Below are positions 1 through 6,636 of a stretch of DNA of 12,729 nt, one piece after another (within the stretch, counting starts at the first letter, position 1; each line of letters opens with the position of its first letter). Position numbers and translations under genes: made by a program. This stretch comes from an uncultured Pirellulaceae bacterium (GTDB lineage: Bacteria; Planctomycetota; Planctomycetia; Pirellulales; Pirellulaceae), in NCBI GenBank assembly GCA_947258905.1, contig CAMYKF010000009.1:1-12729 (forward strand), in the 5' to 3' direction. Below the pieces are notes generated by a model. The model ran no database searches. It was given only the letters and a program-made list of their open reading frames with translations, and was not told the origin of the DNA.

Positions 1-1
1 C

Positions 2-2515
2 ATGGTGTTCAAGGGAACGCCCACGATTGAAGATGTGCCGCGGGCCCTGCGGGATCACGGAGCCAGTTTCAATGGCACTACCAATCGTGATCGCACGAAT
101 TACTTCGAGACCCTTCCGGCCACCGACGAAAATCTGGAATTCGCCATTCAGCTGGAAGCCGACCGGCTGGTGAACAGCTATGTGGCGCACGAGGATCTGA
201 TTTCCGAATTCACTGTTGTCCGCAACGAGTTCGAGCGCGGCGAAAACAGCCCGCGAGGCGTCCTGCGCCAGCGCGTGATGGCTGCGGCCTTTGAATGGCA
301 CAATTATGGCAAGACCACGATCGGCAACCGATCCGACATCGAGCGTGTACCCATCGACAACCTGCAAGCCTTTTATCGCAAGTACTACCAGCCGGACAAT
401 GTGGTGTTGATAGTGACCGGCCGTTTCGAAGAAGCACGCGCACTGGAGCTGGTCAACAAATATTTAGGATCGATTCCCCGCCCGGACCGCAAACTGGACG
501 CTACTTACACCGAAGAACCGCCCCAGGACGGAGAGCGTTACGTGGAACTGAAACGCGTCGGCAAGATCGGCTCGATGACGGCAGCATACCATATGCCTGC
601 CGCGTCGCATGAGGACTGGGCTCCGTTGTCGATGCTGGCCAGTGTGATGTCGGAGGACAAGGTTGGCCTGCTGGAACAAAAGCTGGTGGAAACCGATCTG
701 GCGTCCAGCGCCTCGGCCCGAGCCGACAATGCCCACGATCCCGGCCTGTTTTTTGTGTCGGTGCAACCGACCGAGGGCAACCTCGACGAAGCCAAACAAA
801 CGTTGCTGGCAACGATGGACGGTCTCGGCGGGGAAACGTTTTCTGCCGCGGCCGTGGAACGGGCGAAAATGCGGGCCAAACGCCGGTCGGAAAACCTGAT
901 GGTTGATGCCGGCGCGATGGCTCAGGCGCTCAGCAGTGCGTCCTCTCTGGGGGACTGGAGACTGTTATTTTTGCAACGCGACCGGGTGGCCGAAGTCACG
1001 GTCGATGAGGTGAATCGGGTAGCTCGCAAGTTCTTTCCGCCGCACAACCGCACGCTGGGCGTATTTCTGCCCACCGACAAACCGAAACGCATGGAGATCC
1101 CCGCCGTGGCATCGATTGCCGATGTCGTCAAAGACTACAAGGGCGGAGAGGCAGTCGCCTCCGGCGAGGCCTTTGATCCCACGCCCGAAAACCTCGATGC
1201 GCGGATCAGTTATGCCAACATTGATGGTGTGCAGGTTGCTCTGCTGCCCAAGCAGACTCGTGGCGAAACGGTCAATCTGACGATGACACTGCGGTACGGG
1301 AATGAGCAGTCGCTCGAGGACCTGACGACGGCAGCTGGTTTCATTCCTGCCATGTTGATGGCCGGCACGAAAGATCTGGACCGCCAGGCACTGCAGGAAA
1401 AAATGGCAGCCATTGGCGTGCGTATTTTTCCCGGCGCGGGACGCGGCGGGCGTCGCGGCGGACGGCGCGGTGGTGGCATGCGGGGCGGTAGTGGCGGCCA
1501 GTTGTCCTTTTCGATCCAGGCCAAACGCAGTTCGCTGGCCGAAGCCATCAATCTGGTGGGCGAGATCATGCGCGAGCCGGCTTTTCCGGAAGAGGAATTT
1601 GAGCGCATGAAAACTCGCATGGTGGACGGGATGAAGTCCATGATGACCGAACCACAAATGCTTGCTCGCACCCAAATGTCGCGTGCCCTGTCGCGTTACG
1701 ATTCGGATGACGTCCGGTATATTCCAACGATCGATGAAACCATTGAACGGATCGAAAACATGACGCTGGATCAGGTCAGGGACGTCTACGAAAACCAGTT
1801 GTCATCTGCCACGGGACAAATCGCCATTGTCGGCGACTTCGATCAGCAGGCGGCGCTCGCGGCGCTCTCGGAGATCCTCACCGACTGGAAGACAGATGTT
1901 GAATTTGCATCCATCGACCGGGAAGCGATTGAGGAACTGGCCGGTTCCCGTTCCGACGTCATGACGCCTGACAAGGCAAACGCCGTGTTCATGGCCGGTC
2001 TGGCCGTGCCTCTGAATGAATCGAACGACGATACGGAGGCCTTGCAACTGGGCAATTTCATTTTGGGCGGTGGCTCCCTGTCCTCCCGCCTGGGTGATCG
2101 AATCCGCCAGAAGGAAGGCCTGTCGTACGGCGTTTCGTCTTCGCTGTCCATTCCGAGCAAGGGCAATGACGCCCGCTTCACGATTAGCGCCATTACCAAT
2201 CCGGCAAATATGGACGCGGTTGAATCTGCTGCCATGGAGGAATTGAAACGCTTTATCGAAGAAGGTCCGACGGCGGAAGAAGTCGAGGCGGCCCGGGTGG
2301 CGTGGCTGGAAAGGCAGAAAGTCTCGCGTTCGCGCGACGGTTCGATCGCTGGCCAGATGAGTTCCAACCTGTATCTGGATCGCACGTTCCAGTACACGAG
2401 TGAGCGGGAACGCAAGATCGCGGAGTTGACGCCCGCCAATATTCAGGCGGCATTCCAGCGTCATATCGATCCCGAAAAGCTCGTGATCATACGAGCGGGC
2501 GACTTCAAGCAGTAA
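2..2515 (+). CDS. M16 family zinc metallopeptidase, two-half (pitrilysin-like), 5' truncated
   Basis: The first visible residues, MVFKGTP, are those that normally follow the HxxEH zinc motif of M16 peptidases. Base 1 would be the last base of the second His codon, so the real start lies upstream of the window. Glu76 (in VVRNEFERGE) fits the distal zinc ligand, about 76 residues after HxxEH. Residues 125-140 (YRKYYQPDNVVLIVTG) are typical of the first half. A second M16 half starts near residue 391; there the HxxEH position reads GFIPA, so that half is catalytically dead. The last domain keeps the Arg/Tyr substrate-binding stretch RQKEGLSYG (702-710). A Gly/Arg-rich insert occupies residues 478-499. 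The family degrades peptides or processes proteins, usually in the periplasm; the signal peptide would be outside the window. The gene ends with TAA and is convergent with the oxidoreductase gene. The family call is secure; the substrate is unknown. Confidence 0.93.
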   Translation: MVFKGTPTIEDVPRALRDHGASFNGTTNRDRTNYFETLPATDENLEFAIQLEADRLVNSYVAHEDLISEFTVVRNEFERGENSPRGVLRQRVMAAAFEWHNYGKTTIGNRSDIERVPIDNLQAFYRKYYQPDNVVLIVTGRFEEARALELVNKYLGSIPRPDRKLDATYTEEPPQDGERYVELKRVGKIGSMTAAYHMPAASHEDWAPLSMLASVMSEDKVGLLEQKLVETDLASSASARADNAHDPGLFFVSVQPTEGNLDEAKQTLLATMDGLGGETFSAAAVERAKMRAKRRSENLMVDAGAMAQALSSASSLGDWRLLFLQRDRVAEVTVDEVNRVARKFFPPHNRTLGVFLPTDKPKRMEIPAVASIADVVKDYKGGEAVASGEAFDPTPENLDARISYANIDGVQVALLPKQTRGETVNLTMTLRYGNEQSLEDLTTAAGFIPAMLMAGTKDLDRQALQEKMAAIGVRIFPGAGRGGRRGGRRGGGMRGGSGGQLSFSIQAKRSSLAEAINLVGEIMREPAFPEEEFERMKTRMVDGMKSMMTEPQMLARTQMSRALSRYDSDDVRYIPTIDETIERIENMTLDQVRDVYENQLSSATGQIAIVGDFDQQAALAALSEILTDWKTDVEFASIDREAIEELAGSRSDVMTPDKANAVFMAGLAVPLNESNDDTEALQLGNFILGGGSLSSRLGDRIRQKEGLSYGVSSSLSIPSKGNDARFTISAITNPANMDAVESAAMEELKRFIEEGPTAEEVEAARVAWLERQKVSRSRDGSIAGQMSSNLYLDRTFQYTSERERKIAELTPANIQAAFQRHIDPEKLVIIRAGDFKQ
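1433..1498 (+). repeat. Gly/Arg-rich (RGG-like) coding insert in the M16 peptidase
   Basis: About 22 codons encode almost only Gly and Arg, with two GRRGG-type units followed by GGGMRGG. The stretch sits in the second M16 half, at the place where the first half has the ordered ASFNGTTNRDRTNY strand. It looks like a low-complexity loop expansion that stays in frame. GC content is locally very high. Confidence 0.7.
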
Positions 2516-2753
2516 CGGTCGCATTCAACGATGAATGACCAGGGGTCGGTCCCTTGACCGTCCCAAAACTGAATTGGAGTCCAGAGCCTGATGCTCGTGC
2601 TCAGTCGCATCGGCGACGGTGCTCGTAGACGTAATCGAAACGCAGCGACCGGGTTGATCGAATTTGGCAACGGGAGTATCGAGCACGAGTACGGGCAACA
2701 GTACGAAAATTGGCCCGAATTGTTGCGAATCCGGCCTCCTTGCGCTGTAGTGA
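2516..2753. other. Convergent intergenic region with inverted repeats
   Basis: This 238-bp gap lies between two convergent genes and has no convincing ORF. It holds a hairpin at 2543-2564 (GGG, T-T mismatch, CGGTC, CCTT loop, GACCG, CCC). A second hairpin is at 2604-2617 (GTCGC, ATCG, GCGAC). A 9-bp inverted repeat, CTCGTGCTC at 2594-2602 and GAGCACGAG at 2681-2689, encloses most of the middle. None is followed by a T-run, so a standard intrinsic terminator is not evident. The right end carries a 33-bp element that is shared with 6596-6628. Confidence 0.6.
2712..2744 (-). repeat. 3'-flank repeat element, copy 1
   Basis: On the plus strand it reads GGCCCGAATT, two variable bases, then TGCGAATCCGGC, ending in TGCG. 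It matches 28 of 33 positions with the copy at 6596-6628. In gene direction it starts 9 bases after the TAG stop of the oxidoreductase gene. The outer GGCC arms can pair, so it is a weak imperfect palindrome. It may be a transcript-end element or a dispersed repeat. Confidence 0.6.
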
Positions 2754-3854
2754 CTAGCCGGCACGGCGACCGGTCGAATCCAGCAGCGCGTGGTCGGGCA
2801 GCAGCTTGATACGCTGGGCCTGTGCGCCGGCCCTTTGCAGGTGACCATCCTGCCAGCGATGGTTCATCACCGCTTCGATAATCGACTGGGCGATCGACAC
2901 GGCCCGGCGGCCGTCACGTCCACACACCCGCGGCTGGCGGCCTTCCACGATCGCGTTCAGGAAATCGATCTGTTCCTGTTCAATCGCATTGTGCGAGCGG
3001 ACCTCTCCGCTGGTCAGCGGCAGGACGCTATCGAATAGCTCTTCCCTGATTTGCTGCTGCTGGGTTTCACTCAGCGTGGCAATATCGCGGTTGATGGATG
3101 TATCAATCAACGACGACGAGTAGATCGATTGCAATTTGCCGGTACTCAGGTCGGCTGCCACATATCCGGTTTCGCTGAACCAGGAGATATTGCGCATGGG
3201 CTGGAAACTGCAACGCGAGGCAGTCAGATTGGCGACGGTCCCGTCCGCGAATTCCAGTCTGGCCTGGGCGATATCCTCGTGCGGGCCAAATACGGCGACA
3301 CCCACAGCACGGGTATCGATCAGGGGGCTGTTGACCAGCGAGGACACCAGATCGATATCGTGAATCATCAGATCCATTACCACACCCACGTCGGTCGAGC
3401 GAAACGTGTAGGTGCTCATGCGGTGGGCTTCGATGTATCGGGGTCGGGGCAAACGGGCTGCGGCCTGTTCGAACGCCGGATTGAATCGCTCCACATGCCC
3501 CACTTGCAGCACCAGTTTCTGGCGGTCAGCAGTATGAATCAGATGGTCAGCCTGGGGAGTCGTGTTGGTGATCGGCTTTTCGATAAACGTGTGCACGCCG
3601 TGATCGAGCAGGTCGACGGCAATTGGATAATGCGCAGCGGTCGGCGTGGCAATAATCGCTCCGTCAATCTGTTTGATGACCTGGCGGTAGTCCTCGCAGA
3701 CGTTGACGCCAAATTCCTGTTCCAGTCGCAGACGGGTTGCGGCATCGGATTCGGCGACCGCGACCAGTTCAGCTCGCGAGTTGTTTTGCAGGATTTTGGT
3801 GTGAATGCGACCGAGATGGCCGCCGCCAATGATGGCAATTCGCAGGGGATTCAT
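2754..3854 (-). CDS. Gfo/Idh/MocA family NAD(P)-dependent oxidoreductase, coupled to lpxA
   Basis: This 366-residue protein has the family layout: an N-terminal Rossmann fold with GGGHLG at 10-15, the EKP motif at 92-94 (Lys93 is the expected catalytic lysine), and a C-terminal alpha/beta domain with D161, H165 and D168 in MDLMIHDIDL. The GHVERFNPAF stretch (119-128) is typical of sugar-nucleotide-related members. The ATG start overlaps the lpxA stop as ATGA, which implies translational coupling. Its position directly after lpxA recalls GnnA, the UDP-GlcNAc 3-dehydrogenase of Acidithiobacillus and Leptospira. GnnA works with the aminotransferase GnnB to supply a 3-amino sugar for lipid A. No GnnB-like gene lies in this window, so that role is only a hypothesis. 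It is the last gene of the operon, followed by the 3'-flank repeat. Family certain, substrate uncertain. Confidence 0.92.
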   Translation of the reverse strand: MNPLRIAIIGGGHLGRIHTKILQNNSRAELVAVAESDAATRLRLEQEFGVNVCEDYRQVIKQIDGAIIATPTAAHYPIAVDLLDHGVHTFIEKPITNTTPQADHLIHTADRQKLVLQVGHVERFNPAFEQAAARLPRPRYIEAHRMSTYTFRSTDVGVVMDLMIHDIDLVSSLVNSPLIDTRAVGVAVFGPHEDIAQARLEFADGTVANLTASRCSFQPMRNISWFSETGYVAADLSTGKLQSIYSSSLIDTSINRDIATLSETQQQQIREELFDSVLPLTSGEVRSHNAIEQEQIDFLNAIVEGRQPRVCGRDGRRAVSIAQSIIEAVMNHRWQDGHLQRAGAQAQRIKLLPDHALLDSTGRRAG

Positions 3855-4717
3855 GCGGCTTTCCTTATTTGTTCACGGCCTCGCCCGTGTTTGCCATCTT
3901 GCTGGTACTGGATGAAGTTCAGCAGATGGTTGATTTCGCGGCACAGGTAGTCCTTGCCGCGCAAAATCTCGCGGGCATTTTCCAATCCCACACGCGAGCG
4001 ATACAGCAGGCGGTAGGCCAAGTTAATTTTCTTGATGGTTTCGCTGGAGAAGTCGTTGCGTTTCAGGGCCACCACATTCACGCACCGCGGTTTGGCGGGA
4101 TTGCCTTCGAACAGCAGGTACGGCGGCACATCCTGAATCACGCGGCCGATGCCCGAGACAAAGGCAAAGGCACCGATACGTGTGAAATGATGCACGCCTG
4201 CATTGCCTGAAATCGTGGCATGGTCAAACACATGAACATGGCCGCCCAGCAACGTGGCGTTGGCAATCTTGACGTTGTTGCCAACCTTGCAGTCATGCGC
4301 GATATGAACGCAGCCCATAAAAAAACAGTCATCGCCGATCGATGTGATCAGGTCTTCCTTGGTCGTGGCGCGATTGATCGTGACACATTCGCGAATCGTG
4401 TTGCGGTCCCCGATGATGACTTCGGTCGGTGTCCCGTCGTAGCCCAGGTCCTGGGGCTCGCCGCCAATCACGGCGCCGGGAAAGATCACGTTGTTCTCGC
4501 CGATCGTCACGCGTCCGCGGATCGTTACATGGTTGTGCAATTCCGTTCCGGCACCGATCCGCGCCTCGGGACCCACCACGCAAAACGGCCCGATCTTTAC
4601 GTTGTCACCGATCTCGGCCCGCGAATCGACTTCGGCCAGCCTGGAAATCTGCGGAGGCCGCGACGGTGACTGGCGGTGCTGTTCGGCGTGCTGTTCAAAG
4701 GAGAAGATGTCGTCCAC
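3851..4717 (-). CDS. lpxA: Acyl-[ACP]-UDP-N-acetylglucosamine O-acyltransferase LpxA
   Basis: LpxA transfers a 3-hydroxyacyl chain from ACP to UDP-GlcNAc in the cytoplasm, the first step of lipid A synthesis. The 288-residue protein shows the left-handed beta-helix hexapeptide repeats from about residue 30 to 200. The catalytic motif is VHIAHDC (137-143), where His141 corresponds to the active-site His125 of E. coli. Other family landmarks are EPQDLGY (87-93), IGDRNTIRE (102-110) and QDVPPYLLFEGNPAKP in the C-terminal part. A helical domain follows. About 23 extra N-terminal residues precede the usual LpxA start. The start is GTG, 22 bp after the lpxC stop, with only a weak ribosome site. No in-frame ATG lies closer to the conserved region, so the GTG is preferred. 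The gene overlaps the next one by 4 bp. Confidence 0.96.
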   Translation of the reverse strand: MDDIFSFEQHAEQHRQSPSRPPQISRLAEVDSRAEIGDNVKIGPFCVVGPEARIGAGTELHNHVTIRGRVTIGENNVIFPGAVIGGEPQDLGYDGTPTEVIIGDRNTIRECVTINRATTKEDLITSIGDDCFFMGCVHIAHDCKVGNNVKIANATLLGGHVHVFDHATISGNAGVHHFTRIGAFAFVSGIGRVIQDVPPYLLFEGNPAKPRCVNVVALKRNDFSSETIKKINLAYRLLYRSRVGLENAREILRGKDYLCREINHLLNFIQYQQDGKHGRGREQIRKAA

Positions 4718-4739
4718 GTGGCAGCTCGGGAAGGATGGT

Positions 4740-5642
4740 TCAGGCGGATTTTCCGGAGAGCAGGTACTGCGGGTGATTGTCAGTCAGTACCTTGCCGTGT
4801 TTGAGCAGGCGTTTGACGAGCTCGCCATTGAGCCGGTGTCCCGTCCGCCAGGCCGTGATATGACCCACGAGGTCGTACCCCGCCAGGGCGAAATCACCGA
4901 TCACGTCCAGCGTTTTGTGACGCACACACTCGTCGGGATAGCGCACCGAGTTGTCAATGGGACCGTCATGATCGAAGACCAGCACATGCTGGTAACTAAC
5001 ACGTTGTCCCAGACCCTGTTGCAATAGCCATTCGGCTTCATGACGCAGCAGGAACGTACGGGCCGGTGCGACTTCATCGCGGAATCCCTGCGGAGTGACC
5101 TCGAATTCAAAATCCTGCCGGCCGATCTGCGGCTGCTGCGGGTAGTCCAGATGATACGTGATCCGGAAATCATCAGAGGGCTCGATCTGAATCCAGCACT
5201 GTTCGTCATCGCCGATTTTCAGTGTGTCGGTCGGTGTGATCACGGCCCGCGTCTTGCTCTGGGGCTGAATACCGGCGCGGTCCAGAGCCTCGACGAACGG
5301 CTGTGCCGAACCATCAAATCCCGGCATCTCGCCGTTGTTCACCCAGATCTCGCAATTGTCGATCTGCAAAGCGTAAAGGGCCGCCATGATATGTTCGACC
5401 ATGCCTACCGAAGCTGCACCCTGACAAATCGTGGTGCGTCGGGGCGACTGAGTGCGATTGGCAATCCGGGCAGGCACCGAGGGGTGGCCGGGCAGATCGC
5501 ATCGCACAAAGCGAATTCCTGTGTCTTCGGCCGCCGGACGAAATTCGACGGTCACATCCATGCCGGACCAGTAACCAAATCCGGTTACGATGGCCGGCCC
5601 CTGAATCGTGTTTTGTTGTCGCAAGGAAAGCAAGGGACGCAT
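4740..5642 (-). CDS. lpxC: UDP-3-O-acyl-N-acetylglucosamine deacetylase LpxC
   Basis: LpxC is the zinc-dependent committed enzyme of lipid A synthesis. It removes the acetyl group from UDP-3-O-acyl-GlcNAc. The 300-residue protein has the two LpxC domains. The first carries VEHIMAAL with general base Glu83 and zinc ligand His84. The second carries CVRHKTLDVIGD with zinc ligands His242 and Asp246 plus Asp250, and the catalytic His269 in TGHRLN. It is a stand-alone LpxC; the LpxC-FabZ fusion known from some phyla is absent. The ATG start directly follows GAAGG, which is too close for a normal ribosome site. A TTG three codons later (5631-5633) would be 8 bases from AAGGA and is a real alternative. 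An in-frame TGA just upstream rules out a longer protein. It lies 37 bp after skp and 22 bp before lpxA. Confidence 0.96.
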   Translation of the reverse strand: MRPLLSLRQQNTIQGPAIVTGFGYWSGMDVTVEFRPAAEDTGIRFVRCDLPGHPSVPARIANRTQSPRRTTICQGAASVGMVEHIMAALYALQIDNCEIWVNNGEMPGFDGSAQPFVEALDRAGIQPQSKTRAVITPTDTLKIGDDEQCWIQIEPSDDFRITYHLDYPQQPQIGRQDFEFEVTPQGFRDEVAPARTFLLRHEAEWLLQQGLGQRVSYQHVLVFDHDGPIDNSVRYPDECVRHKTLDVIGDFALAGYDLVGHITAWRTGHRLNGELVKRLLKHGKVLTDNHPQYLLSGKSA

Positions 5643-5679
5643 CCTTCAACTGGAGAACTGGGTCGGGAACAGCTTTTCG

Positions 5680-6285
5680 CTAACGGTTTTGCAATTGGTC
5701 GGGCCGACTGCTCATTTGACTCTTGCTGGCAATGGTCTGAATCACATCTTGCGTGATATCCACTCGCGGCTGGTGAAAAATCACGTACTCGTTAACGGTC
5801 TGCATAATCGAGGCCGGGTCGTCGGCGCTCATTTGGGTGCTGTTGAAACGCAGTGCCATTCGGTATCCGCGTTGTTCACACAGGCTGCCAATCACTTCGG
5901 TCACATTCAAATACGTGTTGAAGTGCAGCTGGGCTTCCGTTTCCACGAATTCACGGGTCTTGTTCCGCCGATCGACTTCCAGATTCGCCGAAGCCGTGGC
6001 CAGTTCGGATTCCAGTTGCTTGTATTCCGGAGAGCCGACCTTGTAGTTCTTCAATTCCTCGCTGCGGGCCTGCAACTGCTGGGCGCGTTGCTGCAGTTCG
6101 AATTTGTACTGCTCGGCCTGCTGCTTGAGGTTCTCGAGCTCGGCCTTGAAACCCGGATGGCTTTCAAACACCTTTGCCACATCGACGACGCACACGCTGG
6201 TTTGGGCAGAGAGCTGGGTCGTAACAAGACAGCCGATGCTGCCGGCAATCGCCAGAATTGCAGCAGCTCGCTTGAAAGAAAACAT
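5680..6285 (-). CDS. OmpH/Skp family periplasmic chaperone
   Basis: The 201-residue product begins with a signal peptide (KR at 5-6, hydrophobic core 7-22, probable cleavage after LSA at residue 27). Next comes the OmpH hallmark VDVAKVFESHPGF, then a long Gln/Glu/Lys-rich coiled coil at about 45-125. The C-terminal part is rich in polar residues. Skp trimers hold unfolded outer-membrane proteins in the periplasm between SecYEG and the BAM complex. Placement ahead of lpx genes is the common skp-lpx arrangement in Gram-negative bacteria. The start was set at the ATG at 6283-6285 because GGAG lies 8 bases upstream of it. A GTG three codons earlier overlaps that GGAG and is unlikely. It appears to be the first gene of the skp-lpxC-lpxA-oxidoreductase operon. 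Confidence 0.88.
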   Translation of the reverse strand: MFSFKRAAAILAIAGSIGCLVTTQLSAQTSVCVVDVAKVFESHPGFKAELENLKQQAEQYKFELQQRAQQLQARSEELKNYKVGSPEYKQLESELATASANLEVDRRNKTREFVETEAQLHFNTYLNVTEVIGSLCEQRGYRMALRFNSTQMSADDPASIMQTVNEYVIFHQPRVDITQDVIQTIASKSQMSSRPDQLQNR

Positions 6286-6293
6286 GGTTCGCA

Positions 6294-6297
6294 CTCC
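6294..6297 (-). promoter_or_regulatory. Ribosome binding site of skp/ompH that decides its start
   Basis: GGAG on the minus strand lies 8 bases before the ATG at 6285. This is normal spacing and excludes the upstream in-frame GTG at 6292-6294 as the main start. Confidence 0.65.
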
Positions 6298-6379
6298 ATT
6301 GCTGGTTGTTTTCTCGTGCCGGGCGGGCGCTCATTCCATCGAGCAGCCAAACACGATGCGGGTATTTTGCCGCGGCATT

Positions 6380-6393
6380 CTGAATAGATTCAG
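6380..6393. promoter_or_regulatory. Palindrome upstream of skp, possible operator
   Basis: CTGAAT-AG-ATTCAG is a perfect 6-bp inverted repeat with a 2-bp centre. It lies in the skp upstream region next to the wider AACGCGTA/TACGCGTT repeat. It resembles a dimeric regulator site, but no regulator is known. Confidence 0.3.
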
Positions 6394-6395
6394 CG

Positions 6396-6432
6396 AACGC
6401 GTAAAGGCCGAATTGGACAGAATGTACGCGTT
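6396..6432. repeat. 8-bp inverted repeat with 21-bp spacer upstream of skp
   Basis: AACGCGTA (6396-6403) and TACGCGTT (6425-6432) are perfect reverse complements. In the minus-strand transcript they could form a stem with a 21-base loop, immediately after the T-run of the terminator-like hairpin. Confidence 0.45.
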
Positions 6433-6435
6433 TCC

Positions 6436-6466
6436 AAAAAATCTGCTAAAGCGTCGCTACGCTGGC
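6436..6466 (-). terminator. Weak intrinsic terminator-like hairpin
   Basis: On the minus strand an AGCGT-AGCG-ACGCT stem-loop, with two further outer GC pairs, is followed by AGA and six Ts. It lies about 170 bases after the stop of the Pro/Gln-rich gene and before skp, where a transcript end would be expected. The stem is short. Confidence 0.35.
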
Positions 6467-6595
6467 AATCAGCACTCCCGGCACACAGGCCGAAGCATCC
6501 TGGCTCGCAGTCCCGGCAAACGAGTACTACCGCGCAAATTTCCATTCGACTTGTCGCAAAAGTTGCAAAACTTCGGGTGTTTCTGGTGGAGTCCG

Positions 6596-6628
6596 GGCCC
6601 GAATTCCTGCGAATCCGGCTGCGTTGCG
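6596..6628 (-). repeat. 3'-flank repeat element, copy 2
   Basis: This is the second copy of the element seen at 2712-2744: GGCCCGAATT, CC, then TGCGAATCCGGC, ending TGCG. It lies 8 bases after the TAG stop of the Pro/Gln-rich gene, at nearly the same spacing and in the same orientation as copy 1. Confidence 0.6.
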
Positions 6629-6636
6629 ATGCCGTA

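Larger units (their letters stand above)
6286..6636. other. Gene-free control region upstream of skp
   Basis: These 351 bp hold no convincing gene. Reading in the minus direction, they carry the 3'-flank repeat (6596-6628), a weak terminator-like hairpin with six Ts (6436-6466), and an 8-bp inverted repeat, AACGCGTA at 6396-6403 and TACGCGTT at 6425-6432. A 14-bp palindrome, CTGAAT-AG-ATTCAG, lies at 6380-6393, about 95 bp before the skp start. No good -35/-10 pair of the housekeeping type was found, so the skp promoter is not placed. Confidence 0.6.

Noticed and set aside
3051..3950. A 299-codon open frame on the plus strand
   Set aside because: It is antisense to the oxidoreductase gene, whose family motifs are clear; the product has no domain-like features.
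6292..6294. GTG start for skp/ompH three codons upstream
   Set aside because: It overlaps the GGAG ribosome site that is correctly spaced for the ATG at 6283-6285.
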